From: G965230615 sp965230615
GTDB lineage: Bacteria; Pseudomonadota; Gammaproteobacteria; HTCC5015
Direction: 5' to 3'
Assembly: GCA_965230615.1 (NCBI GenBank)
Contig: OZ246012.1
Span: 3,224,001 to 3,288,000, forward strand
Length of the DNA stretch: 64,000 bases
Shown: in pieces, positions 1-9,071 of the stretch
Numbering within the stretch: the stretch's first letter is position 1
How the letters are laid out: each line of letters starts with the position of its first letter
Made by a program: the position numbers and the translations under genes
Notes under the pieces: generated by a model
Database searches by the model: none
The model's input: the letters and a program-made list of their open reading frames with translations, nothing else
What the model was told of the DNA's origin: nothing

Positions 1-1
1 T

Positions 2-853
2 TTAGGACATTCTGTTACTTCCGGTATTGTCAGCGGTTTAGGGCGTTCTGGTCTGGGTATTGAAGTCTATGAGGATTTTATTCAAACCGATGCTTCGATT
101 AACCCGGGTAATTCAGGGGGAGCTTTGGTCGACTTACGTGGTCATCTGATTGGCATTAACACCGCGATATATGGGGCAAATGGCGGCAATATTGGTATTG
201 GCTTCGCCATACCGGCAGTCATGGCCAAGCAGATTATGGAGCAGCTGATTGAGCATGGTGAAGTCAGCCGTGGCCGTCTAGGTGTTGGGATTCAAAATTT
301 GGACCCTCAGCTGGCGAAAGCGTTTGGGCTGGAAAAACAGAAAAAAGGTGCCGTTATTACGCTGGTTGAAAAAGGCACGCCGGCAGATGCGGCGGATTTA
401 AGGCCAGGTGATATTGTGATTTCTGTGAATGGTCGTAAGGTTAATAATGCATCGGATATGCGTAACTATGTTGGCTTACAGCGGGTTGGCCAAGCGTTGG
501 AAATGGAAATTATCCGCGAAGGTGAAACTAAAAAAATCACCGCCAATATTGCTGCGCCAAAAGTGAGTAATGTGAATGGCAAGAGCTTACATCCGCGCCT
601 GGCTGGTGCCACGTTGAGTGATGCCGATAGCGATGATGATGGCCGCAAGATAGAAGGTTTGTTAGTGGTCGATGTGGCTGCGTTTAGCGCGGCTGCCGAG
701 TCAGGTTTGCGTAAAGGTGATGTGATTACCTCAATTAATCGTAAGGCGGTGAAGAGTATCTCTGAGGCACGCCGTCTGGCGCAACGCAGTAAACGCGCAT
801 TGGTGCTCAATATTCAGCGTGGTGACAGCGCGCAATTTTTAGTATTACGCTAA
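2..853 (+). CDS. degQ: Periplasmic serine endoprotease DegQ (Do/HtrA family), 5' truncated by window edge
   Basis: The reading frame is open from the first bases of the window, so the signal peptide and the catalytic His and Asp lie outside it. The catalytic serine motif GNSGGAL is seen at about bases 110-127. Two PDZ domains follow: PDZ1 after the RGRLGVGIQ segment and PDZ2 from about base 650, ending in FLVLR. The linker GATLSD and the C-terminal ending resemble DegQ more than DegP. The family degrades misfolded envelope proteins in the periplasm as trimers and larger cages. No clear terminator follows; the next gene is convergent. Confidence 0.93.
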   Translation, partial: LGHSVTSGIVSGLGRSGLGIEVYEDFIQTDASINPGNSGGALVDLRGHLIGINTAIYGANGGNIGIGFAIPAVMAKQIMEQLIEHGEVSRGRLGVGIQNLDPQLAKAFGLEKQKKGAVITLVEKGTPADAADLRPGDIVISVNGRKVNNASDMRNYVGLQRVGQALEMEIIREGETKKITANIAAPKVSNVNGKSLHPRLAGATLSDADSDDDGRKIEGLLVVDVAAFSAAAESGLRKGDVITSINRKAVKSISEARRLAQRSKRALVLNIQRGDSAQFLVLR

Positions 854-968
854 ACGAATCTAACGCTATATGAATTTACCCGGTGGGCTGGTGTTACTGC
901 GCACAAGCAGGCAACGCTGGCCCCAAGGTGCTGGCTACTTGGGTTGCTTGGAGCTTTGAAAGTGCGTG

Positions 969-1343
969 CTAAGATTGGTAGACAATCTGGCTTAAACGGC
1001 AGTAATTACGATGCTTAGCACCCTGCCAAATGGCGGTGCTGTCGCCATAGAGCATCACCTTATTACCGAGTTGGAAGGCTGTCAGTGCCATATGGGCATG
1101 GGCTTTGGCACGGCTATCGGCAGGGTCAATCCAGAAGCCATCACGACACAGGCCATTCTGGTCGGCCACTTTTAGCAAAATATCGCCGGAGAACACATCA
1201 GGCTGACGACCGCTTTGGGTAGCGAGGGCGGTATAGCCCTCAATTTCGGTGATCATGGTGCTAATTGTGCTGACTTGTACGGCAATAACAGTGCTGCCGA
1301 GCAGGCAGAACAACATGATCAATTCTTGTGTAAAACGCTTCAT
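969..1343 (-). CDS. Small secreted protein of unknown function
   Basis: A 124-residue protein with an N-terminal hydrophobic stretch (about residues 8-24, after MKRFTQEL) that looks like a signal peptide or anchor, so the rest is probably periplasmic or secreted. Two cysteines, in GLCRDGFW and NYCRLSQ, could form a disulfide. The pattern of a Cys-containing strand, an ALTAFQLGNKVMLYGD segment and a C-terminal Cys recalls small beta-barrel proteins loosely related to the subtilase cytotoxin B subunit, but this is recall without a search. It stands alone, convergent with degQ and upstream of neither. No function assigned. Confidence 0.6.
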   Translation of the reverse strand: MKRFTQELIMLFCLLGSTVIAVQVSTISTMITEIEGYTALATQSGRQPDVFSGDILLKVADQNGLCRDGFWIDPADSRAKAHAHMALTAFQLGNKVMLYGDSTAIWQGAKHRNYCRLSQIVYQS

Positions 1344-1405
1344 ACCAGGCTAACCGCTTATTATTGTTGATATAAGTAAATATACTTATATTGAGTATCT
1401 GGTAT

Positions 1406-1831
1406 TTAGGTGTTGTTTGCAACCCAGGCTGTCGAATTTGTGCGCTGTTCCTTCTTCCAGAAGGGCGCTTCCGATTTCAGCGTTTCGATCAAGTAGCGGC
1501 AAGCTTCAAAAGCGGCCTGGCGATGGGCTGCCCAGGCGGCCGTTACAACGATATTCTCGCCTGGCAGAATATGCCCAACACGGTGTACCAGCAGCGCATC
1601 AAGAATATCCCATTGCGCTAAAGCGTGGTTGGCAATGCGGCTGAGTTGTTTTTCCGTCATGCCAGGATAATGTTCTAGAAACATACCATCGACCTGATGA
1701 TCCAGGTTGAAATCACGCATGGTGCCGACAAAGTGGCAGCTGGCGCCAAACTGACCTTTGGGCAATTGTTGTTCAAATTCGGCCAGTAGCGGGTAAGGGC
1801 TAAAGCTGTGATCCAGCAGTTGTACCTGCAT
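1406..1831 (-). CDS. moaE: Molybdopterin synthase catalytic subunit MoaE
   Basis: MoaE transfers sulfur from MoaD thiocarboxylate to precursor Z to form the molybdopterin dithiolene in the cytoplasm. The 141-residue length fits the family. Family-typical segments are visible: FVGTMRD near the N terminus, LEHYPGM, HRVGHILPGE, AAHRQAAFEACRYLIE and LKSEAPFWKKE, which holds the active-site lysines. It lies 4 bases downstream of moaD on the same strand, so the two synthase subunits are co-transcribed and probably translationally coupled. Confidence 0.95.
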   Translation of the reverse strand: MQVQLLDHSFSPYPLLAEFEQQLPKGQFGASCHFVGTMRDFNLDHQVDGMFLEHYPGMTEKQLSRIANHALAQWDILDALLVHRVGHILPGENIVVTAAWAAHRQAAFEACRYLIETLKSEAPFWKKEQRTNSTAWVANNT

Positions 1832-1835
1832 TCAC

Positions 1836-2069
1836 TTAACCTCCTGTGACCCGTGGGAAAAAAGCCACTTCGTCACCGTCTTTGACAGGGTCAGCGAAGT
1901 TGGCATGTTCATGGTTGATCGCGCAAAAGATATCATCGGGTAATTCCGATCGGCCTGAGGCGCTATGCCAGGCATCCTGCACTGTCGCTGGCAGAGGTGC
2001 CGCGAGGCGGCTGCTGTCTTTGCCCAACTCTTCCCGCAAGCGGGCGAAAAATTTTACCGTTATAGTCAT
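1836..2069 (-). CDS. moaD: Molybdopterin synthase sulfur carrier subunit MoaD
   Basis: A 77-residue ubiquitin-like protein beginning MTITVKFFARLREELG and ending in Gly-Gly (FFPRVTGG). The terminal glycine is adenylated and thiocarboxylated so that MoaD can donate sulfur in the MoaD2-MoaE2 synthase. Length and C terminus are exactly those of the family. It is the first gene of a moaD-moaE pair and is divergent from moaC, sharing an 87-bp intergenic region that must hold both promoters. moaA and moaB are not in the window. Confidence 0.93.
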   Translation of the reverse strand: MTITVKFFARLREELGKDSSRLAAPLPATVQDAWHSASGRSELPDDIFCAINHEHANFADPVKDGDEVAFFPRVTGG

Positions 2070-2156
2070 ATCACGTTATGCTGTACCAACAAACTTTTAT
2101 AGTAACAGATTCAAACTGAAGAATTGATTGTTCAATAGGACTGGGTTGATCACAAA

Positions 2157-2654
2157 ATGGCCGAATTCAATCACTTTAATAAGCAAGGACAGGCCCATAT
2201 GGTGGATGTGGGCGATAAACAAAGCAGTCATCGCATTGCTGTGGCAGAGGGCAAGATTTTTATGCAGGCACAGACCTTGCAGCGCATCGCGGCAGGCGAT
2301 CATAAAAAAGGTGATGTGCTGGGTATTGCGCGTATTGCCGGTATTATGGCGACTAAACGGACAGCAGAGCTTGTACCTTTATGCCATCCCATTCCATTAA
2401 CGCATGTTGATATTGAATTCAGTCTGGATCATGAGCAGTCCAGCATTTGCTGTCAGGCCCGCACAGAAACACGGGATCGCACAGGGGTAGAAATTGAAGC
2501 GCTCTGTGCTGTGCAGCTTAGTCTGTTAACGATTTATGATATGTGCAAAGCGGTTGATCGCGGTATGCGTATTGACGCAGTGCAGCTGCTGCATAAATCC
2601 GGCGGGCAATCGGGCCGCTATGATATCGCCCAGGGAAATAGCCCGGCAAAGTAG
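2157..2654 (+). CDS. moaC: Cyclic pyranopterin monophosphate synthase MoaC
   Basis: MoaC converts 3',8-cyclo-7,8-dihydro-GTP, the MoaA product, to cyclic pyranopterin monophosphate. The 165-residue protein shows the family segments MVDVGDK near residue 15, KKGDVLGIARIAGIMATKRT, the conserved LCHPIPL with its His, and VEIEALCAV, YDMCKAVDRGM and KSGGQSG toward the C terminus. It starts with ATG at 2157 and is divergent from moaD-moaE, consistent with a molybdenum cofactor locus. Confidence 0.96.
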   Translation: MAEFNHFNKQGQAHMVDVGDKQSSHRIAVAEGKIFMQAQTLQRIAAGDHKKGDVLGIARIAGIMATKRTAELVPLCHPIPLTHVDIEFSLDHEQSSICCQARTETRDRTGVEIEALCAVQLSLLTIYDMCKAVDRGMRIDAVQLLHKSGGQSGRYDIAQGNSPAK

Positions 2655-2711
2655 CCCAGAAACATCACCCAGAGAAGTGCCCGGCAACATCACAGGATAA
2701 AACAGGTGAAC

Positions 2712-2752
2712 AACCAAGCCAGCCTTAAACGTTACGCATCGCTGGCTTGGTT
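2712..2752. terminator. Hairpin between convergent moaC and DUF2333 gene
   Basis: Perfect 12-bp inverted repeat AACCAAGCCAGC (2712-2723) and its complement (2741-2752) with a 17-nt loop, placed between two convergent genes. Short T/A runs on both sides make it a plausible but weak bidirectional terminator. Confidence 0.55.
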
Positions 2753-2761
2753 TGCAGACGT

Positions 2762-3757
2762 TTAACCTTGTGCCAACAGATTACGTAAATCAATTACAGC
2801 TGCGTTGGCACGTGAGATATACGATGCCAATGTCAGAGAGTGATTAGCCACAAAGCCAAAGCCGCTGCCATTGAGGATCACCGGGCTCCAAATGGTGCCT
2901 TGGGTGGCTTCCAGTTCTCGGATAATTTGGCGTAGGCTTACCGTAGCATTCTTTTTCGCTAACACTTGGGCAAAGTCAATCTCGGCGGCTTTCATAAAAT
3001 GGATCAGTGCCCAGCTTGTGCCCCTGGCTTCGTAAAAAACATCATCAATCTCATACCAAGGGGTTTTTAACATGAGTCTGCCAGGTGTTGCCGTGGACTG
3101 TGTTGCTTCGGTGTCTCCGGATAAATCCGTATTGATCCGTTCTTGTCCAACACTGGCTGAGAGTCGCTGGGAAAGTGAGCCTAAACGTACTTCTACCAGC
3201 TTCAACCATTCGCTCAGATTATCGGCGCGTGCATAAAACTGTGCCTGTTGCTGGCTTGGATCAGATAAGCGTTGTAGATAACCTTCGAGAGCATGAATGC
3301 CTTCTTCATATTCAGACTCTGTGGAAGGGAAAATCCAAGAGGCATTATCAAAACTGAATTGTGGGTCTGCGACTTCAAGGTCAGGGTCAGCGGTTGACTG
3401 ACTTTGTGAACGGCTCATATCATTGCGCATCACGCGAGCCAGATCACGGATTTGTACAACCACACCGAACTCCCAATTTTTGATATTGTCGATAACTAAA
3501 CCTGGCGGGAACACATCATTGCTGATATAGCCGCCTGGCTTATTGAGCAGTGTCTCAGCAACGTCAATCAATGTTGCTGTAGTGGTCGAGCCAGTCACCA
3601 CGGGTAAATTGGCTTCGGTAGCGCGCGCTTCGACCCGTGTTTGAACATCATAGACATCTGGCTCGAAGCTAAAAAACCAGCCAAGTGCGGTGAGGATAAT
3701 GAGAATACCCGCAGCCAGTGCTGCAGCAATACGAACCAGGTTATTAGTGTCGCCCAT
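2762..3757 (-). CDS. DUF2333 family inner-membrane protein
   Basis: The protein has one membrane segment near the N terminus (LVRIAAALAAGILIILTAL) followed by a periplasmic domain with family-like segments NKPGGYISNDVFPPG, NWEFGVVVQIRDLARVMRND and YEARGTSWALIHFMKAAEIDF. I recognise the DUF2333 family, whose function is not established. A longer frame runs to a TTG at 3781, but the ATG at 3757 has GGAG about 6 bases before it and gives the usual N terminus (MGDTNNLVRI), so I use it. It is divergent from the asmA gene. Confidence 0.85.
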   Translation of the reverse strand: MGDTNNLVRIAAALAAGILIILTALGWFFSFEPDVYDVQTRVEARATEANLPVVTGSTTTATLIDVAETLLNKPGGYISNDVFPPGLVIDNIKNWEFGVVVQIRDLARVMRNDMSRSQSQSTADPDLEVADPQFSFDNASWIFPSTESEYEEGIHALEGYLQRLSDPSQQQAQFYARADNLSEWLKLVEVRLGSLSQRLSASVGQERINTDLSGDTEATQSTATPGRLMLKTPWYEIDDVFYEARGTSWALIHFMKAAEIDFAQVLAKKNATVSLRQIIRELEATQGTIWSPVILNGSGFGFVANHSLTLASYISRANAAVIDLRNLLAQG

Positions 3758-3944
3758 GGAGTGCTCCGAATACGATAACAAAGGTATTATGCCAGAAGTG
3801 ACGATAAAGCAGTGAATGCTGAATCAATTGACCATCAGCGCTGATAAATGTTCAGCATAATGGTAAGGTTATCAACCACTTCAGTAAGGTAAACGGTTAG
3901 CCTGTGACCAAGATCAATCAGCTTGATTAAGCGTGAAGGACTTC

Positions 3945-6254
3945 ATGATGAAACTATTCAAAAATCTGATACTCGTTGGCGGTGTCGTACTCTTTTTGAT
4001 TGCGATCGCGCTGGTCAGCGTCACGATTCTCGTTGATCCCAATGATTACAAACCCGAAATTGAATCTGTCGCTAAACAGCTCACAGGCAGGGACTTGTTG
4101 ATAAAAGGCGATATTGATTTGTCAGTGTTTCCCTGGCTGGGCCTGGAACTGGGTGAAACCCATATTGCCAATGCCGATGGCTTTGCTGAAAAGTACTTTA
4201 TTAGTGTAGACAACATTAATATTAAGGTCAGTCTGCGGCATTTATGGTTGTTGCAAACCAAAGTAGGTGTTGTGCAACTGGTGGGTATGGATGTCAACCT
4301 GCAACAAAAAGCGGATGGCTCGACCAATTGGCAGGACTTGTTGGCCGAGACAAATACGGCAGGTGAAGTTGCGCCGGAGCCAGTGCCATCAGGTTCTGCA
4401 GACTCATCGAGCTCATCAGCAGCCACTGCTGCCATCAATGATGCCAGCACCGCAGTATTATCAGACATCTATATCGGTGGCATCGATGTGCGCAAAGCCA
4501 ATGTGCGTTGGCGCGATGATATTAACGGTGTGCAGTCCCATCTGGAAAATTTCAGTTTTAAAACCGGCCGCATTCGCAGTGGGGAGTCAACCGCTTTCTC
4601 TGCCGCTATGGCATTGCGGCACAGTGAACCGAAGCTTATCGCCAGTGTGACTGCTGAGGGTAAGCTGCTGTTGGATTTAGTCGCGCAACAATACGGTATA
4701 TCCGATGTACAGCTTAATATAAAAGCCAGTGGCACACCGGTGCCAGGCAATGAGCAGCGTGTGAATATCACTGTTGCAGCAATACAAGCGGACTTACAAG
4801 CGCAAACTGCAGCGATTGAGCAAGCGGTGCTAAAAGTTGCGAGCCTTACAGCAAAGGTCGGTATTCAGCTAACCGCCCTGGACAGCGATTCACCGCAAGT
4901 GACAGGTGATGTGCAGTTGGATATTCCATCGATTCGACAGCTCATGCAAAATTTGCAGCTGCCAGTGCCCGAGACGGCTGACCCGAGTGTGTTAGGTGCC
5001 TTGTCATTCGCGGCAACACTACAGGCGGATAGCCAGCAGGCAGCATTAAATGCGATGCAATTGCAATTTGACCAAAGTCAGCTCACAGGGCAGCTGGCTA
5101 TCAAAGATTTTGCCACTAGCGCGATTGAAGCCAGCTTGGTCATGGATAAATTTGATGCCGATCGCTATTTACCGCCCGTGCCAGAACAGAGCGAAGCGGC
5201 AGCTGCGCAAAGTGCGGCTGACCAAGACCCCTTAATTGAATTACCGTTGGATCTGATCAGCGGCCTGAATACCAAGCTTGAGATAAAAATTGCGGATTTA
5301 CGCATGATGCAATTGCAGACCAATAATGTGGCCACCACCCTGCAAACGAACAACGGTATTGTGAACCTAAACCCCGTCAGTATTGATTTGTACGATGGCC
5401 ATTTTGACGGTAGTGCACAGCTCGATATCAATGCAGATAAACCCCATTACAAAGCAGTGCTGGACCTGAAAAATGTTAACTCTGGCCCTTTGTTAAAAGA
5501 TTATGTGGGTGAGCAATGGATTGATGGTAAAGCGAATATGCAGGCTGATATCACGACCCAGGGTGAACGGGTGAGCGAGTTAATGCGCCAATTAAATGGT
5601 GATATGCAATTGGCTTTTCTGGATGGCGCTTTGAGTATGGATATGCGGCAATCTGTGCGTGCTGCCATGGCAAGGTTTAATAAGCGCAAATATCAAGGTG
5701 AAGCTAAACAGCCGACGAAGTTCTCCTCCATTAAAGCCAACTCCATTATTAAAAATGGTGTGGTGATCAATGACGATCTGGAGATGCGTGCCCGGTATTT
5801 GTTAGTGACAGGTAAAGGCCAGTATGATTTACCCAAAGAGTATGTGGATTATATAATGACCGTGGTATATGCCAAGGGCGGCACGGCCTTGCAAGGCAGT
5901 CAATTGGCGAAACTCTCAGATACACCCATTAACTTCCACTTTAAAGGCGTATTGGGCGAACTCGATTATTTGGAAATCGGCAGAAAGGCCATTTCTGAGG
6001 CTGTGTTTGGGCGTAAAAAAGCTGAGCTGGATGCTAAGAAAGCTGCTGCCGAAACTGCGCTGGCTGAGAAAAAACGGCAAGCCGCTGAAAAGCTTAAAGC
6101 GGAAAAGGCTGCTGCGAGGGCTGCTGCGGAGCAACGTCAGCGTGAGTTAAAAGAAAAGCAACGACAAAAGCTCGAAGCCGAAAAGGCTAAGCTAGAAGCG
6201 AAGAAACAAGAAAAGAAAGATAAATTAAAAAATAAACTCAAAGACTTATTTTAA
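3945..6254 (+). CDS. AsmA family inner-membrane/periplasmic protein
   Basis: About 769 residues: an N-terminal membrane anchor (LFKNLILVGGVVLFLIAIALVSV), then the AsmA beginning LVDPNDYKPEIESVAKQLTGRDL and the large repeat-rich periplasmic body, with an AsmA C-terminal region around DAQLDINADKPHYKAVLDLKN-like strands. AsmA-like proteins are bridge-like lipid transporters between the inner and outer membrane. The last 80 residues are an Ala/Lys/Glu-rich coiled coil, charged and atypical for the fold. A GTG at 3933 is possible, but AAGGA at 3936-3940 fits ATG 3945 or 3948 better. It precedes mutY by 35 bp. Confidence 0.88.
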   Translation: MMKLFKNLILVGGVVLFLIAIALVSVTILVDPNDYKPEIESVAKQLTGRDLLIKGDIDLSVFPWLGLELGETHIANADGFAEKYFISVDNINIKVSLRHLWLLQTKVGVVQLVGMDVNLQQKADGSTNWQDLLAETNTAGEVAPEPVPSGSADSSSSSAATAAINDASTAVLSDIYIGGIDVRKANVRWRDDINGVQSHLENFSFKTGRIRSGESTAFSAAMALRHSEPKLIASVTAEGKLLLDLVAQQYGISDVQLNIKASGTPVPGNEQRVNITVAAIQADLQAQTAAIEQAVLKVASLTAKVGIQLTALDSDSPQVTGDVQLDIPSIRQLMQNLQLPVPETADPSVLGALSFAATLQADSQQAALNAMQLQFDQSQLTGQLAIKDFATSAIEASLVMDKFDADRYLPPVPEQSEAAAAQSAADQDPLIELPLDLISGLNTKLEIKIADLRMMQLQTNNVATTLQTNNGIVNLNPVSIDLYDGHFDGSAQLDINADKPHYKAVLDLKNVNSGPLLKDYVGEQWIDGKANMQADITTQGERVSELMRQLNGDMQLAFLDGALSMDMRQSVRAAMARFNKRKYQGEAKQPTKFSSIKANSIIKNGVVINDDLEMRARYLLVTGKGQYDLPKEYVDYIMTVVYAKGGTALQGSQLAKLSDTPINFHFKGVLGELDYLEIGRKAISEAVFGRKKAELDAKKAAAETALAEKKRQAAEKLKAEKAAARAAAEQRQRELKEKQRQKLEAEKAKLEAKKQEKKDKLKNKLKDLF

Positions 6255-6289
6255 TGCGGGGCCTGCCAGATAAGGGGCCAGGTTAGACG

Positions 6290-7375
6290 ATGTTGAAAAC
6301 ACAGCAAAAAAACGCTTTTGTAAAGCGTGTACTGAACTGGTATCGCGAACACGGGCGTAAAGATTTACCCTGGCAGCAAAACCGCACACGCTATCGAGTA
6401 TGGGTGTCAGAAATTATGTTGCAACAAACACAAGTGGCAACGGTGATCCCTTATTTCGAACGGTTTATGCAAAGCTTTCCCGATATATTGAGTTTAGCGA
6501 ATGCGGATATCGACCAAGTGTTGCATCACTGGTCAGGCTTAGGCTATTACGCGCGGGCTCGTAATTTACATAAGGCAGCGCAGCAGGTGCGTGATGAGCA
6601 TGGCGGTCATTTCCCAGCAGCATTCGATGCAGTATTAGCGCTGCCAGGTATCGGTCGCTCAACAGCCGGTGCGATACTGGCACAAGCCGATAATCAACCA
6701 CATGCCATACTCGATGGGAATGTTAAGCGTGTGTTGGCGCGTTACTTTGCTGTTGAGGGTTGGCCCGGCAATACCGCCGTCGCCGAGCAGTTGTGGCAAT
6801 ATGCCGAACAGCTAACACCACAACAACACGTAACCGATTATACGCAAGCCATGATGGATTTAGGCGCAACGCAGTGCACGCGCAGTAAACCACATTGTGT
6901 AAGCTGCCCGCTGGTTAAACAGTGCAAGGCCTATGCGCAACAGCGTATGCATGAATACCCTGGCCGTAAGCCGAAGCGTGAGCTGCCGGTTAAAACAGTA
7001 ATGATGTTATTACTGCGTGATGCACAAGGGCAATGCTTGTTAGAGCGACGCCCGCCAACGGGCATCTGGGGTGGCTTGCTCAGTTTTCCTGAGTTAGCAC
7101 TCGATGCTGATCCGGTCGCCTGGGCGGCAGTGCATATTGGCGAGATTGAGCTGGAAGCACAGTGGACTGTGCAGCGCCACACCTTTAGTCATTTTCACTT
7201 GGATATTACCCCGGTGCTGGCACGCTTGCAGACGCCTTTGGCAGCCGTGGCGGATGATACGCGTTGGTGTTGGTTTGCCTATGGTCATTCGGTGGGTGGC
7301 TTGGCAGCGCCAGTGAATAAATTGCTGGCGCTTATGCAGCAAGGCCAATTGGGCTTGCTGAGTGAAACAGCCTAG
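6290..7375 (+). CDS. mutY: Adenine DNA glycosylase MutY
   Basis: MutY removes adenine mispaired with 8-oxoguanine in base excision repair. The 361-residue protein has the catalytic Glu in SEIMLQQTQV (E41), the helix-hairpin-helix LPGIGRSTAGAIL (about 118-130), the catalytic Asp in LDGNVKRVL (D142), and the [4Fe-4S] cluster pattern C-X6-C-X2-C-X5-C at residues 196, 203, 206 and 212. A NUDIX-like C-terminal domain (PPTGIWGGLLSFPE onward) recognises 8-oxoG. The asmA-mutY-yggX order is common in gammaproteobacteria. Confidence 0.97.
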   Translation: MLKTQQKNAFVKRVLNWYREHGRKDLPWQQNRTRYRVWVSEIMLQQTQVATVIPYFERFMQSFPDILSLANADIDQVLHHWSGLGYYARARNLHKAAQQVRDEHGGHFPAAFDAVLALPGIGRSTAGAILAQADNQPHAILDGNVKRVLARYFAVEGWPGNTAVAEQLWQYAEQLTPQQHVTDYTQAMMDLGATQCTRSKPHCVSCPLVKQCKAYAQQRMHEYPGRKPKRELPVKTVMMLLLRDAQGQCLLERRPPTGIWGGLLSFPELALDADPVAWAAVHIGEIELEAQWTVQRHTFSHFHLDITPVLARLQTPLAAVADDTRWCWFAYGHSVGGLAAPVNKLLALMQQGQLGLLSETA

Positions 7376-7459
7376 TGCGGCAAAGTTGGTTTTCGTCGCT
7401 ATTCTTGGTATAAAGCGGCACAGAAAAGAAAAGCACTATTACGATAAGAGGTAAACAAC

Positions 7460-7729
7460 ATGGCGCGCATGGTGCATTGTGTAAAACTCGATGAGCAAGC
7501 CGAAGGTCTGGACCGTCCCACATACCCGGGTGATCTGGGTAAGCGTATCTACGATAATGTTTCAAAAACGGCTTGGCAAGAATGGTTGGCCCACCAAACC
7601 ATGCTAATTAACGAGTATCGCCTGACCCCGGTGGACCCAAAAGCCCGCAAGTTTCTTGAAGAAGAGATGGAAAAGTTCTTTTTTGGTGGGGGCTCATCCC
7701 TGCCAGATGAGTTTGTAAAGCCAGAATAA
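7460..7729 (+). CDS. yggX: Probable Fe(II)-trafficking protein YggX
   Basis: An 89-residue protein starting MARMVHCVKL with the conserved Cys7 of the family, followed by YPGDLGKRIYDNVS, AWQEWLAHQTMLINEYRL and EEMEKFFFGGG. YggX protects iron-sulfur proteins from oxidation and may shuttle iron. AAGAGGTAAACAAC precedes the ATG, giving a good ribosome-binding site. It sits just after mutY, as in many relatives. Confidence 0.96.
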   Translation: MARMVHCVKLDEQAEGLDRPTYPGDLGKRIYDNVSKTAWQEWLAHQTMLINEYRLTPVDPKARKFLEEEMEKFFFGGGSSLPDEFVKPE

Positions 7730-7758
7730 GCTTATTGCCTTGATTTTGCTGAATATTT

Positions 7759-7782
7759 AGCCCATTTAGCGCAAATGGGCTT
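7759..7782 (+). terminator. Weak hairpin after yggX
   Basis: Perfect 9-bp stem AGCCCATTT/AAATGGGCT with a 5-nt loop, 30 bases after the yggX stop. Only two Ts follow, so termination is uncertain. Confidence 0.4.
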
Positions 7783-7877
7783 GACTCTCAGCGGCGCAAA
7801 GGCTTTAATACGCAGCCTTTCGGCAATGGTCCTATTGGTTGTCTTTTGATCAATTGTTGGAGGCGTTTTGTTCCAAT

Positions 7878-8190
<313 letters not shown>

Positions 8191-9071
8191 TTTCATTAGT
8201 AGTTAAAAGGTCATTTAAAGGCTTGGGCTATAAAGGGAAATATATGATCTATGCATCGTGTTTATAGAGTAATCTTTTGCTAGCCTTCTTACACAAGAAT
8301 GAATTGTCTAAGTTGTTCACTTCATCATATCTTAACTGCGCGACTTTGCTTTCTGAGGATAATAGCGCCGCATAAATAAGATGTTGCAAAAAATTAGGAT
8401 TGGCTTTGCGCTTATTTATATGCAAGCTGAGCTTTGTACTGCAAAGCCAATCTTACAGTCTTTTTTGAGTACAAAGAGGTTGGTAAGGGGAACCCGTTAC
8501 GTGTCTTCCGGCTATGGTTTATGACATGGCGTCGGGCCGTACATAAAATAGAAAAGTGTATCGTTGCAAAACTTGATTGTAGGACAAAAGCAACTATGAA
8601 TTATTCGTGGTGTGTTTAAGCGATTACGGTCTTCAAATGGTTGATTTTGTTCCTGTTTCGATGGTTCACCCATTGAATCACCGTTAGATAAGTTATTTGG
8701 GGTAGGCACTCTCGTTGCAAGCTCTTTAAACATTTTAGCTTAAGCTGAAGGTGTGAAAAGATACACTTAATTGAGCTTTCACACAGCCTGAACCCAGATC
8801 GAATATTTGTAGCTCTTGAGCAAGTAAGCTGATTGAAGGCTTCACCCAAATAGTCCTAGAAAGTAGAATCAGGTAAAATTAAGGTTGCTTTACACCTAAT
8901 TGGCTTGGTTAGTGGTATGGGGTTGTTCAACGTCAGCAGACAATATAGTCCTAGTTACAAAAGCATTGTTGATCTATACAGTTTTATGCTCTAACTTAAT
9001 TTCAATCCAATCAGGCTTCGTTTAGAATCTAGGTCATGGGTTTACCGTTAATTAAAATGAGTTAGTTTTTC
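8191..9071. other. About 0.9 kb without a convincing gene, left part of the insert
   Basis: Short open frames occur on both strands but none has family-like sequence, a good ribosome-binding site and consistent codon use. A perfect 12-bp inverted repeat, GATTGGCTTTGC (8398-8409) and its complement (8441-8452) with a 31-nt loop, is the only clear structure. The region must also hold the promoter for the methyltransferase gene at 9072. No control-protein gene is recognisable. Confidence 0.5.

Noticed and set aside
8434..8849. Short open frames in the gene-free part of the R-M insert
   Set aside because: No family resemblance, poor ribosome-binding sites and overlap on opposite strands; likely chance.
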